Shown here: positions 42,325-51,389 of the stretch, piece by piece
Numbering within the stretch: the first letter of the stretch is position 1
Layout: each line of letters opens with the position of its first letter
Assembly (NCBI GenBank): GCA_021648845.1
Contig: JAKJHY010000033.1
Coordinates: forward strand, 1-56,768
Direction: 5' to 3'
DNA from: Mycobacterium sp. MBM
GTDB lineage: Bacteria > Actinomycetota > Actinomycetes > Mycobacteriales > Mycobacteriaceae
Length of the DNA stretch: 56,768 bases
Made by a program: the position numbers and the translations under genes
The notes under the pieces: model-generated
Seen by the model: the letters and a program-made list of their open reading frames with translations, nothing else
What the model was told of the DNA's origin: nothing
Databases searched by the model: none

Positions 42325-43521
42325 ATGACCGCGACGGACTTGCGTTGGGATCCTTTTGACCGCGCCCTGCACGCCGAACCGTACACAGTGTGGCGGCGGA
42401 TGCGGGACGAAGCGCCGGTGTACTACAACCCGGAGTACGACTTCTACGCGCTGAGCCGCTTCGACGATGTGATGACCGCATCGCTGGACACCGAATCGTT
42501 CTCGTCCGAGCACGGCATCACCCTCGACATGATCACCGAGGACCCGTGGGGGGATCCGAAGGCGATGATCATGATGGATCCACCGAGCCACACCGCCATG
42601 CGCAAGATGGTCAACCGCACGTTCTTCCGCAGTCGCATCGCCAAGCTGGAGGATTACGTTCGGGATCTGTGCCGGGGCTACCTGGACCGCTACGTCGGCA
42701 GCGGCGGGTTCGATTACGTCAACGATTTCTCGGCCAAGCTTCCGGTGATGGTGATCAGTTCGCTGCTCGGTTTTCCCGAGGAAGACCACGACAACCTTCG
42801 GGTGTGGTCGGACGCGCAGGTGCACCGCGACGACGGCAATCCAGAGCGCAGCGCAGCCGGCGACGAGGCATCGGCCAACCTGTTCGCGTACTACCGCGAG
42901 CAGATCGAGTTGCGCCGGCGCCAGCGCTCGGCCGACGTGGTCAGCGACCTGATGGATTCCGACCTCGTGGAACCCGACGTCGATCCCCGCCGTTTGGACG
43001 ACGGTGAGCTGCTGGTGTTCATCGCGATGATCAACGTCGCCGGCAACGAAACCGTGGCGCGGCTCCTCGGCTGGGCCGCGCTCACCCTGGCGCGCAATCC
43101 GGACCAGCGGGCGAAACTGGTCGCAGATCCCAGCCTGATCGGCAATGCGGTGGAAGAGCTGCTTCGCTACGACGCGCCGTCGCCGGTTCAGGGACGCTTC
43201 ACGTTGCGTGACAGCACCTATCACGGCACCGTCATTCCTGCCGGGTCGAAGGTCGCGCTTCTCACCGGGGCGGCGGGGCGCGACGAGCGTCAGTACGAGC
43301 GTGCCGACGCGTTCGACGTCACCCGCGCCGGCATCCGGCACATCAGCTTCGGACACGGTTCGCACTTCTGCCTGGGAGCGGCGCTGGCCCGGCTGGAAGC
43401 CAGGGTGGCCCTTGAGGAGACGCTCAAGCGCTTCCCGGAGTGGACCGTCGACGAGTCCAACGTGGCCTACGTGCACACGAACTCGGTGCGCGGTCCGGCC
43501 AGCGTGCCCATCCTGCTGTGA
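42325..43521 (+). CDS. Cytochrome P450 monooxygenase
   Basis: A 398-residue soluble bacterial P450 needing ferredoxin and reductase partners, neither of which is nearby. It has the I-helix oxygen-binding motif INVAGNETV, ExxR in EELLRY, and heme loop FGHGSHFCLGAALARLEAR with heme-ligand Cys349. AGNET is shared with mycobacterial steroid and branched-lipid P450s such as CYP124/125. An MMDPPSHTAMRK stretch is typical. AAGG precedes the ATG at 42325 by 6 nt. It is the likely first step for an unactivated carbon. The CYP family cannot be assigned by eye. Confidence 0.93.
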   Translation: MTATDLRWDPFDRALHAEPYTVWRRMRDEAPVYYNPEYDFYALSRFDDVMTASLDTESFSSEHGITLDMITEDPWGDPKAMIMMDPPSHTAMRKMVNRTFFRSRIAKLEDYVRDLCRGYLDRYVGSGGFDYVNDFSAKLPVMVISSLLGFPEEDHDNLRVWSDAQVHRDDGNPERSAAGDEASANLFAYYREQIELRRRQRSADVVSDLMDSDLVEPDVDPRRLDDGELLVFIAMINVAGNETVARLLGWAALTLARNPDQRAKLVADPSLIGNAVEELLRYDAPSPVQGRFTLRDSTYHGTVIPAGSKVALLTGAAGRDERQYERADAFDVTRAGIRHISFGHGSHFCLGAALARLEARVALEETLKRFPEWTVDESNVAYVHTNSVRGPASVPILL

Positions 43522-44318
43522 GCACGGGGCTGACGGCTCGTACCGAAGCCGGCGTGCGATGGTTGGTACTCGACCGGCCGGAGGTCGGCAATTCGGTGAC
43601 CCGCGCGATGCAGCGCGACCTGATCGACAACCTCGCCGCGGCATCGGGTGACCCGGAAATCCGTGCGGTGGTGTTCACGGCCAGCGGAGAAAAGCACTTC
43701 TGTACCGGACCCAACCTGCGTGATCCCAATATGCGGCCCAGTCAGGACCGCGTCGCCGGCGACGCCGCTCGAATCCTGCGCACCGGGTCTCAGGCGGTCG
43801 TCGCCGCTCTGCTGGACTGCGACAAGCCGGTGATCTGCGCGTTGAACGGCGTCGCTGCCGGCGTCGGCGCGAGCATGGTGCTGGCGTGCGACCTGATAAT
43901 CGCTGTCCAGGGTGCCCGCCTGATCGAACTGTTCGTTCGTCGCGGTCTGGCTCCCGACGGCGGCGCCGCGTATCTGCTCACCCGCAAGGTCCCGTTCAAC
44001 GTCGCCAAGCGGTTGATCCTCTTCGGCGAGGAGCTCAACGCCACGGAGGCGCATCGCATCGGGCTGGTGAACGAGGTGGTTGCCGACCACCGTGAGTTGG
44101 AGGCGCTGAGTGCCGAGTGGGCGCAACGGCTGGCCGGCGGTCCGACGAGAGCCATCGCCGCCGCCAAGGCGATGCTCAACCAGGCCCTGGACGTCGACCG
44201 GTCGGCCGCATTCCACACCGAGGCGCTTCTCGTCGAACAGGTCGCAGGTACCGACGACGTCGCCGAGGGTGTCGCCGCTTTCACCGAGAAACGGGACCCG
44301 CGGTTCCTCGGTCGGTGA
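43518..44318 (+). CDS. Enoyl-CoA hydratase/isomerase
   Basis: A 266-residue crotonase: HFCTGPNLRDPNM, NGVAAGVGASMVLACDLIIA and GLAPDGGAAYLLTRKV, the last with the Asp-Gly-Gly of delta3-delta2-enoyl-CoA isomerases. The start is GTG at 43518 overlapping the P450 stop (GTGA). Coupling to a P450 is unusual for a crotonase and suggests they serve the same substrate. It converges with the phosphotransferase gene. Confidence 0.86.
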   Translation: MSTGLTARTEAGVRWLVLDRPEVGNSVTRAMQRDLIDNLAAASGDPEIRAVVFTASGEKHFCTGPNLRDPNMRPSQDRVAGDAARILRTGSQAVVAALLDCDKPVICALNGVAAGVGASMVLACDLIIAVQGARLIELFVRRGLAPDGGAAYLLTRKVPFNVAKRLILFGEELNATEAHRIGLVNEVVADHRELEALSAEWAQRLAGGPTRAIAAAKAMLNQALDVDRSAAFHTEALLVEQVAGTDDVAEGVAAFTEKRDPRFLGR

Positions 44319-44326
44319 CGGCGGCA

Positions 44327-44341
44327 GCGCCCGCCGGGCGC
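44327..44341. terminator. Hairpin between converging genes
   Basis: GCGCCC-GCC-GGGCGC, a perfect 6-bp GC stem with a 3-nt loop, midway between the stops at 44318 and 44347. It is followed by no U-tract, so the terminator call rests on position. Confidence 0.45.
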
Positions 44342-44346
44342 GGGCA

Positions 44347-45687
44347 TCAGTCGAGCAGCTCGCTCAGGGGTGTGACGTGGCCGATCCGTCCTCCGGTCAG
44401 CATCGGTTCGATGAGCAGGAGCTGACGCAGCACACGGCGGTGGAGCAGCACGATCAGTGCGGGATCCTGATCGGGTGCTGCCGCCAGCACGGCCTCTTCG
44501 AGGACCTGATCGCCGGCCAGTCGGTCGGCAGGCCGTTCCCCGAGCAGCTCCTCGATGTCATCGAGATCCGCGGCGTCGATGGCGTGACCGTATGTGCCGA
44601 CTCGATGGGACAACTGGGCGACGGTCGCAGCGCACCTGCGCTCGTGCTCGGCGATGCCGGGGGTCACGGGCAGCGATTCGATCATGCCGGGCAGCCCGGC
44701 CAAGGCCCCTTGATAGGGCAACGGCATCGAATCGGGAAGCGACACCGCAGGCAGCGGGACGCCGGCCTGCCGGGCGATGGATTCGATCGTGTGCAGCGAC
44801 AAGAGATGAAACCACTCGATGTACTGCACGATGTCGGTCAAGGGCAGGTCCAGGTGCAGGACGATCGCAACACCCAGCGGTGTGCACAGCGCGAACTTGG
44901 CCGTGTGGAATTCGATCGCAACACGGTCCAGGGGTACCCCTGAGCGCTGCTCGTAGCGTCGCAACAACCGACCCAGGTCGCCCATCGGTTCGGTGACGTT
45001 GCGCAATCGAAGGCCCGCGAGGTCATGGAAGACGTCACCGATGTGGGCGAGTTCGACGTCGATCAAGCCGGTGATCCGGCCGTCGGAATACATGAACTGC
45101 CCGGTGTCGCCCAGCACGAAGCGCGGGGTGGCGCGATGCGCGGGAACGTGGCGTCTCAGCCAGCCGATGGCGAACTCCAGCAACGGCTCCGGACGTTGCT
45201 TGAAGTCGCGATATCGCGTGACGAATGATTCGAGGTAGTCGAGTGCGATCCCGCCGGGGCCGGCTGGAATCTGTAGGCCGGCGCCGGCAAGAGCGGTCGG
45301 ATCGATGGCGTGGGCGCGAACCAGCGCATCGACATAGTCGTCCATCACCGCGTCGACCTGCTGGGGCCCGATGCCGCTGCACGGGCTGGGATCGCCGGGC
45401 AGCCAGTCCATTACAACCGCTGAAGCATCAGGGATCTCGCCGTGGATGTGCGGGACCGGGATGCCGTGCGCTTCCATCGCGCGCAGCACCGCCGCCTCGG
45501 CTGAGACCGTCGCGAACCCGAATCCTTCGCGATCGCCCCGCACGTAGAGGCGCATCTCCTGTCCATCACGGTATGCCGTCACGAACCACGCTGGCCGCCA
45601 ACGGTGTTGGCGGTCGATCGTGTGAACGGGACCGATATTTGCGGAGATCCACGCTTCGATCACGTCGTCCTCCATGGATCCTGGCAC
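44347..45687 (-). CDS. APH-like phosphotransferase family protein
   Basis: A 446-residue protein of the aminoglycoside-phosphotransferase/choline-kinase fold, common in lipid-catabolism clusters as a companion of acyl-CoA dehydrogenases. The catalytic loop reads VLGDTGQFMYSDGRITGLIDVELAHIGD. The Asp of HxDxxxxN is kept, but the His is Leu and the Asn is Met. A second Asp in GLIDVEL is present. It may have altered phosphate chemistry or be a sensor. The GTG at 45687 lies 6 nt after a TATATT -10, so a leaderless mRNA starting at that GTG is likely; an ATG at 45675 is the alternative. Confidence 0.8.
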   Translation of the reverse strand: MPGSMEDDVIEAWISANIGPVHTIDRQHRWRPAWFVTAYRDGQEMRLYVRGDREGFGFATVSAEAAVLRAMEAHGIPVPHIHGEIPDASAVVMDWLPGDPSPCSGIGPQQVDAVMDDYVDALVRAHAIDPTALAGAGLQIPAGPGGIALDYLESFVTRYRDFKQRPEPLLEFAIGWLRRHVPAHRATPRFVLGDTGQFMYSDGRITGLIDVELAHIGDVFHDLAGLRLRNVTEPMGDLGRLLRRYEQRSGVPLDRVAIEFHTAKFALCTPLGVAIVLHLDLPLTDIVQYIEWFHLLSLHTIESIARQAGVPLPAVSLPDSMPLPYQGALAGLPGMIESLPVTPGIAEHERRCAATVAQLSHRVGTYGHAIDAADLDDIEELLGERPADRLAGDQVLEEAVLAAAPDQDPALIVLLHRRVLRQLLLIEPMLTGGRIGHVTPLSELLD

Positions 45688-45688
45688 T

Positions 45689-45711
45689 AGACAAATATAC
45701 AGCGATTGTGC
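45689..45711. promoter_or_regulatory. Regulon element G in the divergent promoter
   Basis: Plus strand AGACA-N13-TGTGC, the weakest of the nine, between the phosphotransferase and LLM genes. On the minus strand TATATT inside it is followed 6 nt later by the phosphotransferase GTG. Confidence 0.5.
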
Positions 45712-45767
45712 TGTTGTCGGATAGGGCGCCGTCGCCGATGTGCGCGGATATGCCGGAGGAGTGCGCC

Positions 45768-46697
45768 ATGCGATTCGTGCTGACCCATCCGATGCACACG
45801 CATCCGTATCGACCCGAATTGGTGACGGGCGCCGGTGTGGCAGCTGTCGCCACGACAGCCGAGCGGGCAGGGTTCGACGGTTTCGGATTCACCGACCACC
45901 CGGCTCCGACGCAGCGATGGTTGGAGGTGGGTGGTCACGACGCGCTGGATCCCTTTGTCGCCATGGGCTATGCCGCTGCGGTGACGTCCACACTGCGGCT
46001 GATACCGAACCTTGTCGTGTTGCCCTACCGCAATCCGCTGCTCGTCGCGAAGGCGGGCGCCACCCTCGACGTCTTGTCGGGTGGGAGGTTCGTTCTGGCG
46101 GTCGGAGTCGGCCATCTCAAACCCGAATTCGCCGCGCTGGGTGTCGACTACGAGCGACGAGCCCGGATCGTCGACGAGGCGCTGGACGTGATTCGGCGCG
46201 TCTGGGCCGAAGATGACGTGAGCTTTGCCGGGGAGCACTTCGAACTCCGCGGCGTCACAGCGCGCCCGCGCCCCGCGGTCCGTCCGCAGATCTGGATCGG
46301 CGGCAACACCGCGGCGGCACGGCGTCGCGTCGTGACCTTCGGAGACGGATGGTGCCCATTCGCTGCCTCCGAGATCCTGGCCAGAGCCACCCGGACGGCC
46401 ACCATGGATGCCGAGGCGGGACTCATCCAGGGCATCGATGACCTACGGCGCCGATGCGACCTTGCGCAGCGAGACTTCGGGACAATCGACATCACCTTCA
46501 ACGGCCTGCGCGGCACCCCCGGAACCCCGGAGTTCAATGCGGACGCCTACCTGACCGAGATCAGCCGGCTCGCCACACTCGGGGTTACCGGGATGCAGGT
46601 CAGTGTGCCGGGTGACGGTCTTGGGCGCGCACTCGAGGCCATCGAGGAGTTCGGCGAGGTAGTCGTGCGCCACAGTCGCTCGCGACAAGCCCCTTGA
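45768..46697 (+). CDS. LLM-class F420-dependent oxidoreductase
   Basis: A 309-residue luciferase-like TIM barrel of the mycobacterial F420 type: FDGFGFTDHPAPTQRWLEVGG, LRLIPNLVVLPYRNPLLVAKAGATLDVLSGGRFVLAVGVGHLKPEF, then PQIWIGGNTAAARRRVVTFGDGWCPF. It probably moves hydride between cofactor F420 and a pathway alcohol, ketone or enoyl group. GGAGGA lies 7 nt upstream of the ATG at 45768. It is transcribed away from the phosphotransferase and has no co-directional gene overlapping it; the SDR at 46770 has its own element. Confidence 0.87.
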   Translation: MRFVLTHPMHTHPYRPELVTGAGVAAVATTAERAGFDGFGFTDHPAPTQRWLEVGGHDALDPFVAMGYAAAVTSTLRLIPNLVVLPYRNPLLVAKAGATLDVLSGGRFVLAVGVGHLKPEFAALGVDYERRARIVDEALDVIRRVWAEDDVSFAGEHFELRGVTARPRPAVRPQIWIGGNTAAARRRVVTFGDGWCPFAASEILARATRTATMDAEAGLIQGIDDLRRRCDLAQRDFGTIDITFNGLRGTPGTPEFNADAYLTEISRLATLGVTGMQVSVPGDGLGRALEAIEEFGEVVVRHSRSRQAP

Positions 46698-46733
46698 ACT
46701 CTCGCCACGTGCTGGCGACATTGATTCACACTT

Positions 46734-46756
46734 AAACAAAGTATGTACTGCTGTAC
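46734..46756. promoter_or_regulatory. Regulon element H
   Basis: AAACA-N13-TGTAC, 13 bp before the ATG of the SDR at 46770. TAGCAT follows it and lies 7 nt upstream of that ATG, so a leaderless transcript is possible. The central TGTAC is shared with elements A and B. Confidence 0.65.
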
Positions 46757-46769
46757 TAGCATCGAGGCC

Positions 46770-47624
46770 ATGTCGACCTCGTCATCTGTTTCAGGGGACA
46801 CCGTGAATTTGTTCGATGCCTTTTCCTACCGAGGCAGGCGTGTGCTGGTCGTCGGTGGCGCCACCGGGATGGGCAACGCCACCGCACGGTTGGCTCTCGA
46901 CGCCGGAGCCGAGGTCGTCGTGATGGATTACGCGCCCTGTGATCTGCCGGGTGTGCGGGCTATCCGGCTGAATTTGGCCGACAAGGCCAGCATCGATGCA
47001 GCCGTGGCCGAGTGCGGCGGCACGGTGGACGCGCTGTTCGCGTGCGCCGGTGTGGCCGACGGCCCCGGCATCGAGCGGATCAACTTCATCGGACACCGCT
47101 ACCTCATCGATCGCCTACGCGACAACGCCATGCTGCCCCGGGGATCGGCGATCGGTTTCATCTCTTCGGCGGCGGGGCTGGCGTGGCGCTCCAATATGGC
47201 GCAGGTCAGCGAATTCCTCGACATCGTGGATTTCGACGCCGCGGCGGCATGGGCGGTCGACAATGGTTGTGCTCATTACATGTTCACCAAGCAAGCGGTG
47301 TGCGCCTATGTGGCGCGGGAGGCGATGAGCCTCATGTCGGAGGGCATCCGGATCAACGCGATCTGCCCCGGGCCCACCGATACGCCATTGGCCCAAGCGA
47401 ATGCGGAACTCTGGCTGGACTTCGGCGCCGACTACCGCGCAGAGGTGGGTGTCGACGCAGCGACGCCGCTGGAGCAGGCCTACCCGCTGGTGTTCCTGTG
47501 CAGTCCCGCGGCCAGTGTGGTCAGCGGCATCACGATGGTCACCGATTCCGGATATCTCAGCGCCGGAATCACCGAGGTCTTTCCCGCCGGCACCCCCATG
47601 GCCACCATGCTGCTGGACGGATAA
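46770..47624 (+). CDS. SDR family oxidoreductase (3-alpha-HSD-like)
   Basis: An SDR of about 284 residues: VLVVGGATGMG, a degenerate ACAGVADGPG in place of NNAG, Ser in FISSAAGLAWRSN, and Tyr/Lys in HYMFTKQAV. The missing middle loops and the long insertion before Tyr resemble the 3-alpha/20-beta-hydroxysteroid dehydrogenase group, so a hydroxysteroid-type substrate is plausible. The ATG at 46770 fits a leaderless start; a GTG at 46803 with AGGGGA upstream is the alternative. It leads the five-gene operon ending with the cyclase. Confidence 0.83.
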   Translation: MSTSSSVSGDTVNLFDAFSYRGRRVLVVGGATGMGNATARLALDAGAEVVVMDYAPCDLPGVRAIRLNLADKASIDAAVAECGGTVDALFACAGVADGPGIERINFIGHRYLIDRLRDNAMLPRGSAIGFISSAAGLAWRSNMAQVSEFLDIVDFDAAAAWAVDNGCAHYMFTKQAVCAYVAREAMSLMSEGIRINAICPGPTDTPLAQANAELWLDFGADYRAEVGVDAATPLEQAYPLVFLCSPAASVVSGITMVTDSGYLSAGITEVFPAGTPMATMLLDG

Positions 47625-47629
47625 GGATC

Positions 47630-48406
47630 GTGAGTTCCGATTTCTCCGGTCACGCTGTCGTCATCACCGGCGCCAGTGGGGGAATCGGTCGCGTACTGGC
47701 GAGACGATACGCTGCGCGGGGCGCGAACGTCGCCCTGGTCGCCAGGCGCCCTGACGAACTGGCGGTCACGGCCGGCATCATCGCCGAGGAGGGCGGTGCG
47801 GCATCGGTGCACGTGGCCGACATCCGCGACGAGCAGCAATGCGCCGATACCGTCGGTGCGATCATGCGGCGCTGGAACAGGCTCGACGTGCTCGTCAACA
47901 ACGCAGCTGTGCCCGGCTCCGACCAGCCCGTCAGTGAGGCCACGATCGACAACTGGCAGAACGTGTTCGCGACCAATCTCTTCGCGCCTGTGGTTCTCAC
48001 GCGGGAAGCGCTGAGCCAAGCGATGATTGCGGCGGGTAGCGGGAACATCCAGTTCGTGTCATCGGCGGCAGCGCGTGTCGTGCAATCGAAGAAGGCACAC
48101 TACGCGGCAGCCAAGCTCGGTCTGACAGCGTTGGCGCAGACGTTGGCTCTCGAACTCGGCACCAGTGGCATCCGGGTCAACAACGTGGTGGTCGGCAGTG
48201 TGGCCGGTGAGCTCTTCGACACCTACGTGACCCGCCGCGCAGCCGAGGACGGCCTCGATCCCGCAGATTTGCGAACTCGACTCACCGCGTTGAACAAGCT
48301 GGGTCGGCTCGTGCAGCCCGACGAGATCGCCGAGGTATCGATGTGGCTGGCCTCTGATGCGGCCTCGGCCATCACCGGCCAGGACATCGACGTCACGGGG
48401 GGATGA
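47630..48406 (+). CDS. SDR family oxidoreductase
   Basis: A 258-residue classical SDR: VVITGASGGIG near the start, NNAA in place of NNAG, Ser in FVSSAAARV, Tyr/Lys in HYAAAKLG, and the end TGQDIDVTGG. The start is GTG at 47630, 5 nt after the previous stop. It is probably the second dehydrogenase of the operon, acting on the same ring or chain hydroxyls with different stereochemistry. Confidence 0.86.
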   Translation: MSSDFSGHAVVITGASGGIGRVLARRYAARGANVALVARRPDELAVTAGIIAEEGGAASVHVADIRDEQQCADTVGAIMRRWNRLDVLVNNAAVPGSDQPVSEATIDNWQNVFATNLFAPVVLTREALSQAMIAAGSGNIQFVSSAAARVVQSKKAHYAAAKLGLTALAQTLALELGTSGIRVNNVVVGSVAGELFDTYVTRRAAEDGLDPADLRTRLTALNKLGRLVQPDEIAEVSMWLASDAASAITGQDIDVTGG

Positions 48407-48934
48407 ATGTCCATCACCGAGGACGATCGGCTCGAGGCGATGCTTGCCCGGGAGGAGATCCGATCCTTGCCGATCCGCTACGCCGCCGCGGTGGAGGCGC
48501 GGGACGTCGACGCGATGGCCGAGTTGTTCGCTCCGCATGCCCGTTTCGGCAGCTACGGACAGGGCCCCGACGGACTGCGCCGGTTGATGACCGACAGTCT
48601 GACGGGAAGCCTGTTTGCCGTCATCCTGGTGGCCAACCACCTCATCGATCTGCACGACGGTACCCATGGATCCGGGCAGGTCTGGGCGCACTGCTACGCG
48701 CACACTCGCGCGGATGGTTTCGTCGAGCAGCTGATCAGGTACGAGGATCAGTATGAAAGATGCGACGGACGATGGCTGTTCGCGCATCGCAGGCACCGGC
48801 TGTGGTTCGGAACCTCACACACACGGTCTCCGCTTGCGCAGCCCGCCGCGGACTGGCCGGCCAGCCAGGTCGGTGTCGGTGACATTCCGCTCGCCGATCC
48901 GCAGTTCGTTGCTTGGTGGCGGTCTGTCCGATGA
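48407..48934 (+). CDS. SnoaL-like (NTF2-fold) protein
   Basis: A 175-residue SnoaL_4-type protein: AREEIRSLPIRYAAAVEARDVDAMAELFAPHARFG, then VEQLIRYEDQYERCDGRWLFAHRRHRLWFG, closely parallel to the protein at 24507. The ATG directly abuts the SDR stop. The third SnoaL-like protein of the region; two of the three share the DGRWxFAxRR pattern and may be paralogues. Confidence 0.82.
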   Translation: MSITEDDRLEAMLAREEIRSLPIRYAAAVEARDVDAMAELFAPHARFGSYGQGPDGLRRLMTDSLTGSLFAVILVANHLIDLHDGTHGSGQVWAHCYAHTRADGFVEQLIRYEDQYERCDGRWLFAHRRHRLWFGTSHTRSPLAQPAADWPASQVGVGDIPLADPQFVAWWRSVR

Positions 48935-49869
48935 ATGAGGTGCGTTGTGTGGCAGAAGGACTGGGCTTTCCGGAAAGCCCAGTCTGGTGCCCAGACGGCT
49001 CGATCCTGCTGTCCGAGATGGCGGCTGGGCGGATATCCCGGGTTCGGCCGGACGGATGCGTGGAACTGGTCGCCCAGGTGGGTGGCGGGCCCAACGGACT
49101 CGGGTTACTCCCCGATGGCCGGTTGATCGTCTGCCAGAACGGCGGCTCGACATTCGGTACCGGTTGGTGGCCGTATGATTTCGACGGCTGCGTGCAATTG
49201 TTCCGGCCGGTGGGGCCGGCCGAAGAGCCCATGACCCCGCAGCTTCAACTGGTCGAACTCGACGGGTCGGTGCACACGCTGGCCGTGGACTTCGACGCTC
49301 GCGGCGGCCGTGCCACGCCCCTGGTCCGCCCCAGCGACCTGTGCGTCGATGCCGAGGGCGGTTTCTATGTGACCGACGGTGGTACCACCCACGGGCGAAG
49401 TCGCGCCATGACGGGCCTCTTGTACGGAACACCGGACGGGGATCTGAAAGAAGTCGTGTACCCGTTGGAGATGCCGAACGGCGTTGGCCTGTCACCGGAA
49501 CGGGACCGCGTCTACGTGGCTGAGACACGCACCCGCAGGGTGTGGGAATTCACGCTGTCGGGTCCGGGCCGGGTCGCCGGCGGTCGCGGACTCGCGACCG
49601 TGCCCAGCGGCGGTCCGCTGAACATCGGTGGAGCGGACGGCCTGTGTGTTGCGCGCGACGGCACCATCGTGGTGGCGACGCTCGGGACAGGTGGGGTCAC
49701 CGCCTTCTCGCCCAGCGGCCAACTGATAGGGGTGCTGCCGCTCGACGATCCCATGACCACCAACGTGACCCTCAGTGACGACGAGGCGACGCTCTATGTC
49801 ACTCTCGCGTCGTCCGGGCGCCTGATGGCCGTCGACGATTGGCGATCAGCGCTCGACCTACTGCAGTGA
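48931..49869 (+). CDS. SMP-30/gluconolactonase-like hydrolase
   Basis: A 312-residue six-bladed beta-propeller: LGFPESPVWCPDGSILLSEM at the N-terminus, VRPSDLCVDAEGGFYVTDGG and PLEMPNGVGLSPERDRVYVAET, which carry the metal-binding Glu, Asn and Asp of SMP-30 lactonases. It probably opens a lactone, such as one made by a Baeyer-Villiger reaction of an LLM monooxygenase. The ATG at 48931 overlaps the SnoaL-like stop (ATGA). Confidence 0.88.
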   Translation: MNEVRCVAEGLGFPESPVWCPDGSILLSEMAAGRISRVRPDGCVELVAQVGGGPNGLGLLPDGRLIVCQNGGSTFGTGWWPYDFDGCVQLFRPVGPAEEPMTPQLQLVELDGSVHTLAVDFDARGGRATPLVRPSDLCVDAEGGFYVTDGGTTHGRSRAMTGLLYGTPDGDLKEVVYPLEMPNGVGLSPERDRVYVAETRTRRVWEFTLSGPGRVAGGRGLATVPSGGPLNIGGADGLCVARDGTIVVATLGTGGVTAFSPSGQLIGVLPLDDPMTTNVTLSDDEATLYVTLASSGRLMAVDDWRSALDLLQ

Positions 49870-51389
49870 GGGCGTGTTTCGGCAGAGAGTTCGCGGTGCG
49901 TCCCGCCACCCGGACGGCGCTCGTGCTGGGGATCTTGATCCCGATGATCTGCGGCGCCGCGGTCATCGCAGTGATGGCCTCCCTGGGCTTGCCGACCGGG
50001 ATCGCGTTGGGGGAGCCGTCGGTGTTGCACTTCAACATCGGTGTCGCCATCGGATACGTGACGGTCTCGATGCCGCCGGCCTGCGCGCTGGGCCTGTGGT
50101 GGACCACCGTGCCCGCAGCGTCGCATTCGACGGCACGGCACGCCGTCCTGATGAAGATTCCCGCTCGCCTCACCCTGATCAGTGCGACGGTATGGACGGT
50201 TGCGGCAGTGGTGCTGGCACTCGTCAACGTGCGGCGGCCCTGGCTGGCGACGACGTTGGGCGTCTCGACGCTGTTGGCTGCGACGGTGACGGCGGCACTG
50301 ACGTACTGGTGGTGCACGCGGATACTGCGACCGCACGTCGCCCCGGTGCTCACGCGGAATCCGCCGGTCCACAGGCAGCGCCCCGGGCTGCGTATGCGGG
50401 CGGTGACCGCCTGGGTGGTGGGTACCGGCGTGCCGCTGCTGATGCTCATGTTCGTCGCGGGCAGTGGGCTTGTCGTCGAATACCCGGGGGACCGGCTCGC
50501 GGTGGTGGTTCTCGGCCTGGGCGGCGGCGCGGCGTTGAGCGGTTTGTTCGTGACGATCTTCACCGCCGCGACGACCGCAGACCCGATCGATGAGGTGCGC
50601 CGGGGGATGTCACGGATCACCGACGGCCACTATGACGTCGTTGTGCCGGTCTTCGATACTTCCGAACTGGGGCTGCTACAGGCCGGTTTCAACACCATGG
50701 CCGAGGGGTTGCGGGAGCGGGAGCGACTGCGTGATCTGTTCGGCAGGCATGTGGGCCGTGACGTTGCACGACTGGCCGAGCAGGATCCGTCGCCACAGAT
50801 GGTCGGCGTGAAGCGAGATGTGGCGGTGCTGTTCGTGGACTTGGTGGGCTCGACCGAGATGGCACTCGACATGGCTCCCGACAAACTCGTCGCGGTACTC
50901 AACGGCTTCTTCGCCGTGGTTGTGGACATCGTCGAACGCCATGACGGCTGGGTGAACAAGTTCGAAGGCGATGCCGCGCTGGCGGTATTCGGTGCGCCAC
51001 AGAGCATTCCGGACAATGCCGGCTCGGCACTGGCGGCCGCCCGGGAGCTGTCCGCGGAGATTGCATCGGGTCATCCGCGGCTGACGGCGGGCATCGGAGT
51101 GTCCTCCGGAGTGGCGGTAGCCGGCAATATCGGTGATCCGCGCCGTTACGAGTACACCGTCATCGGTGACCCGGTCAACGAAGCGGCGCGGCTCTGCGAG
51201 TTCGCGAAGACCCACGGTGGGGTCGCGGCGTCGCGATCGACGCTGGAGCGGGCCGACTCCGAAGAGGCGGCCCGCTGGCGCGTGGTCGGTTCCCGCGTTC
51301 TGAGGGGCCGAGACACCGCGACCGATATTGCCATGCCGTCGAAGTGGACGCCCGGTGACGGTGGCGCTGTGTCGCGGACGTCCGGCTAG
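49866..51389 (+). CDS. Membrane class III adenylate cyclase with HAMP
   Basis: A 507-residue enzyme making cAMP from ATP. About six N-terminal membrane helices (to residue 230) are followed by a HAMP linker (TADPIDEVRRGMSRITDGHYDVVVP) and a class III catalytic domain. Catalytic residues are intact: metal Asp325 in FVDLVGSTE, substrate Lys365 and metal Asp369 in NKFEGDAAL, and Asp435 in TVIGDPVNEAARL. It belongs with the Rv1318c-Rv1320c/Rv3645 group. The start is GTG at 49866, overlapping the lactonase stop, so a signalling enzyme is translated with a catabolic operon. It shares a CTAG stop overlap with the next gene. Confidence 0.9.
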   Translation: MRACFGREFAVRPATRTALVLGILIPMICGAAVIAVMASLGLPTGIALGEPSVLHFNIGVAIGYVTVSMPPACALGLWWTTVPAASHSTARHAVLMKIPARLTLISATVWTVAAVVLALVNVRRPWLATTLGVSTLLAATVTAALTYWWCTRILRPHVAPVLTRNPPVHRQRPGLRMRAVTAWVVGTGVPLLMLMFVAGSGLVVEYPGDRLAVVVLGLGGGAALSGLFVTIFTAATTADPIDEVRRGMSRITDGHYDVVVPVFDTSELGLLQAGFNTMAEGLRERERLRDLFGRHVGRDVARLAEQDPSPQMVGVKRDVAVLFVDLVGSTEMALDMAPDKLVAVLNGFFAVVVDIVERHDGWVNKFEGDAALAVFGAPQSIPDNAGSALAAARELSAEIASGHPRLTAGIGVSSGVAVAGNIGDPRRYEYTVIGDPVNEAARLCEFAKTHGGVAASRSTLERADSEEAARWRVVGSRVLRGRDTATDIAMPSKWTPGDGGAVSRTSG

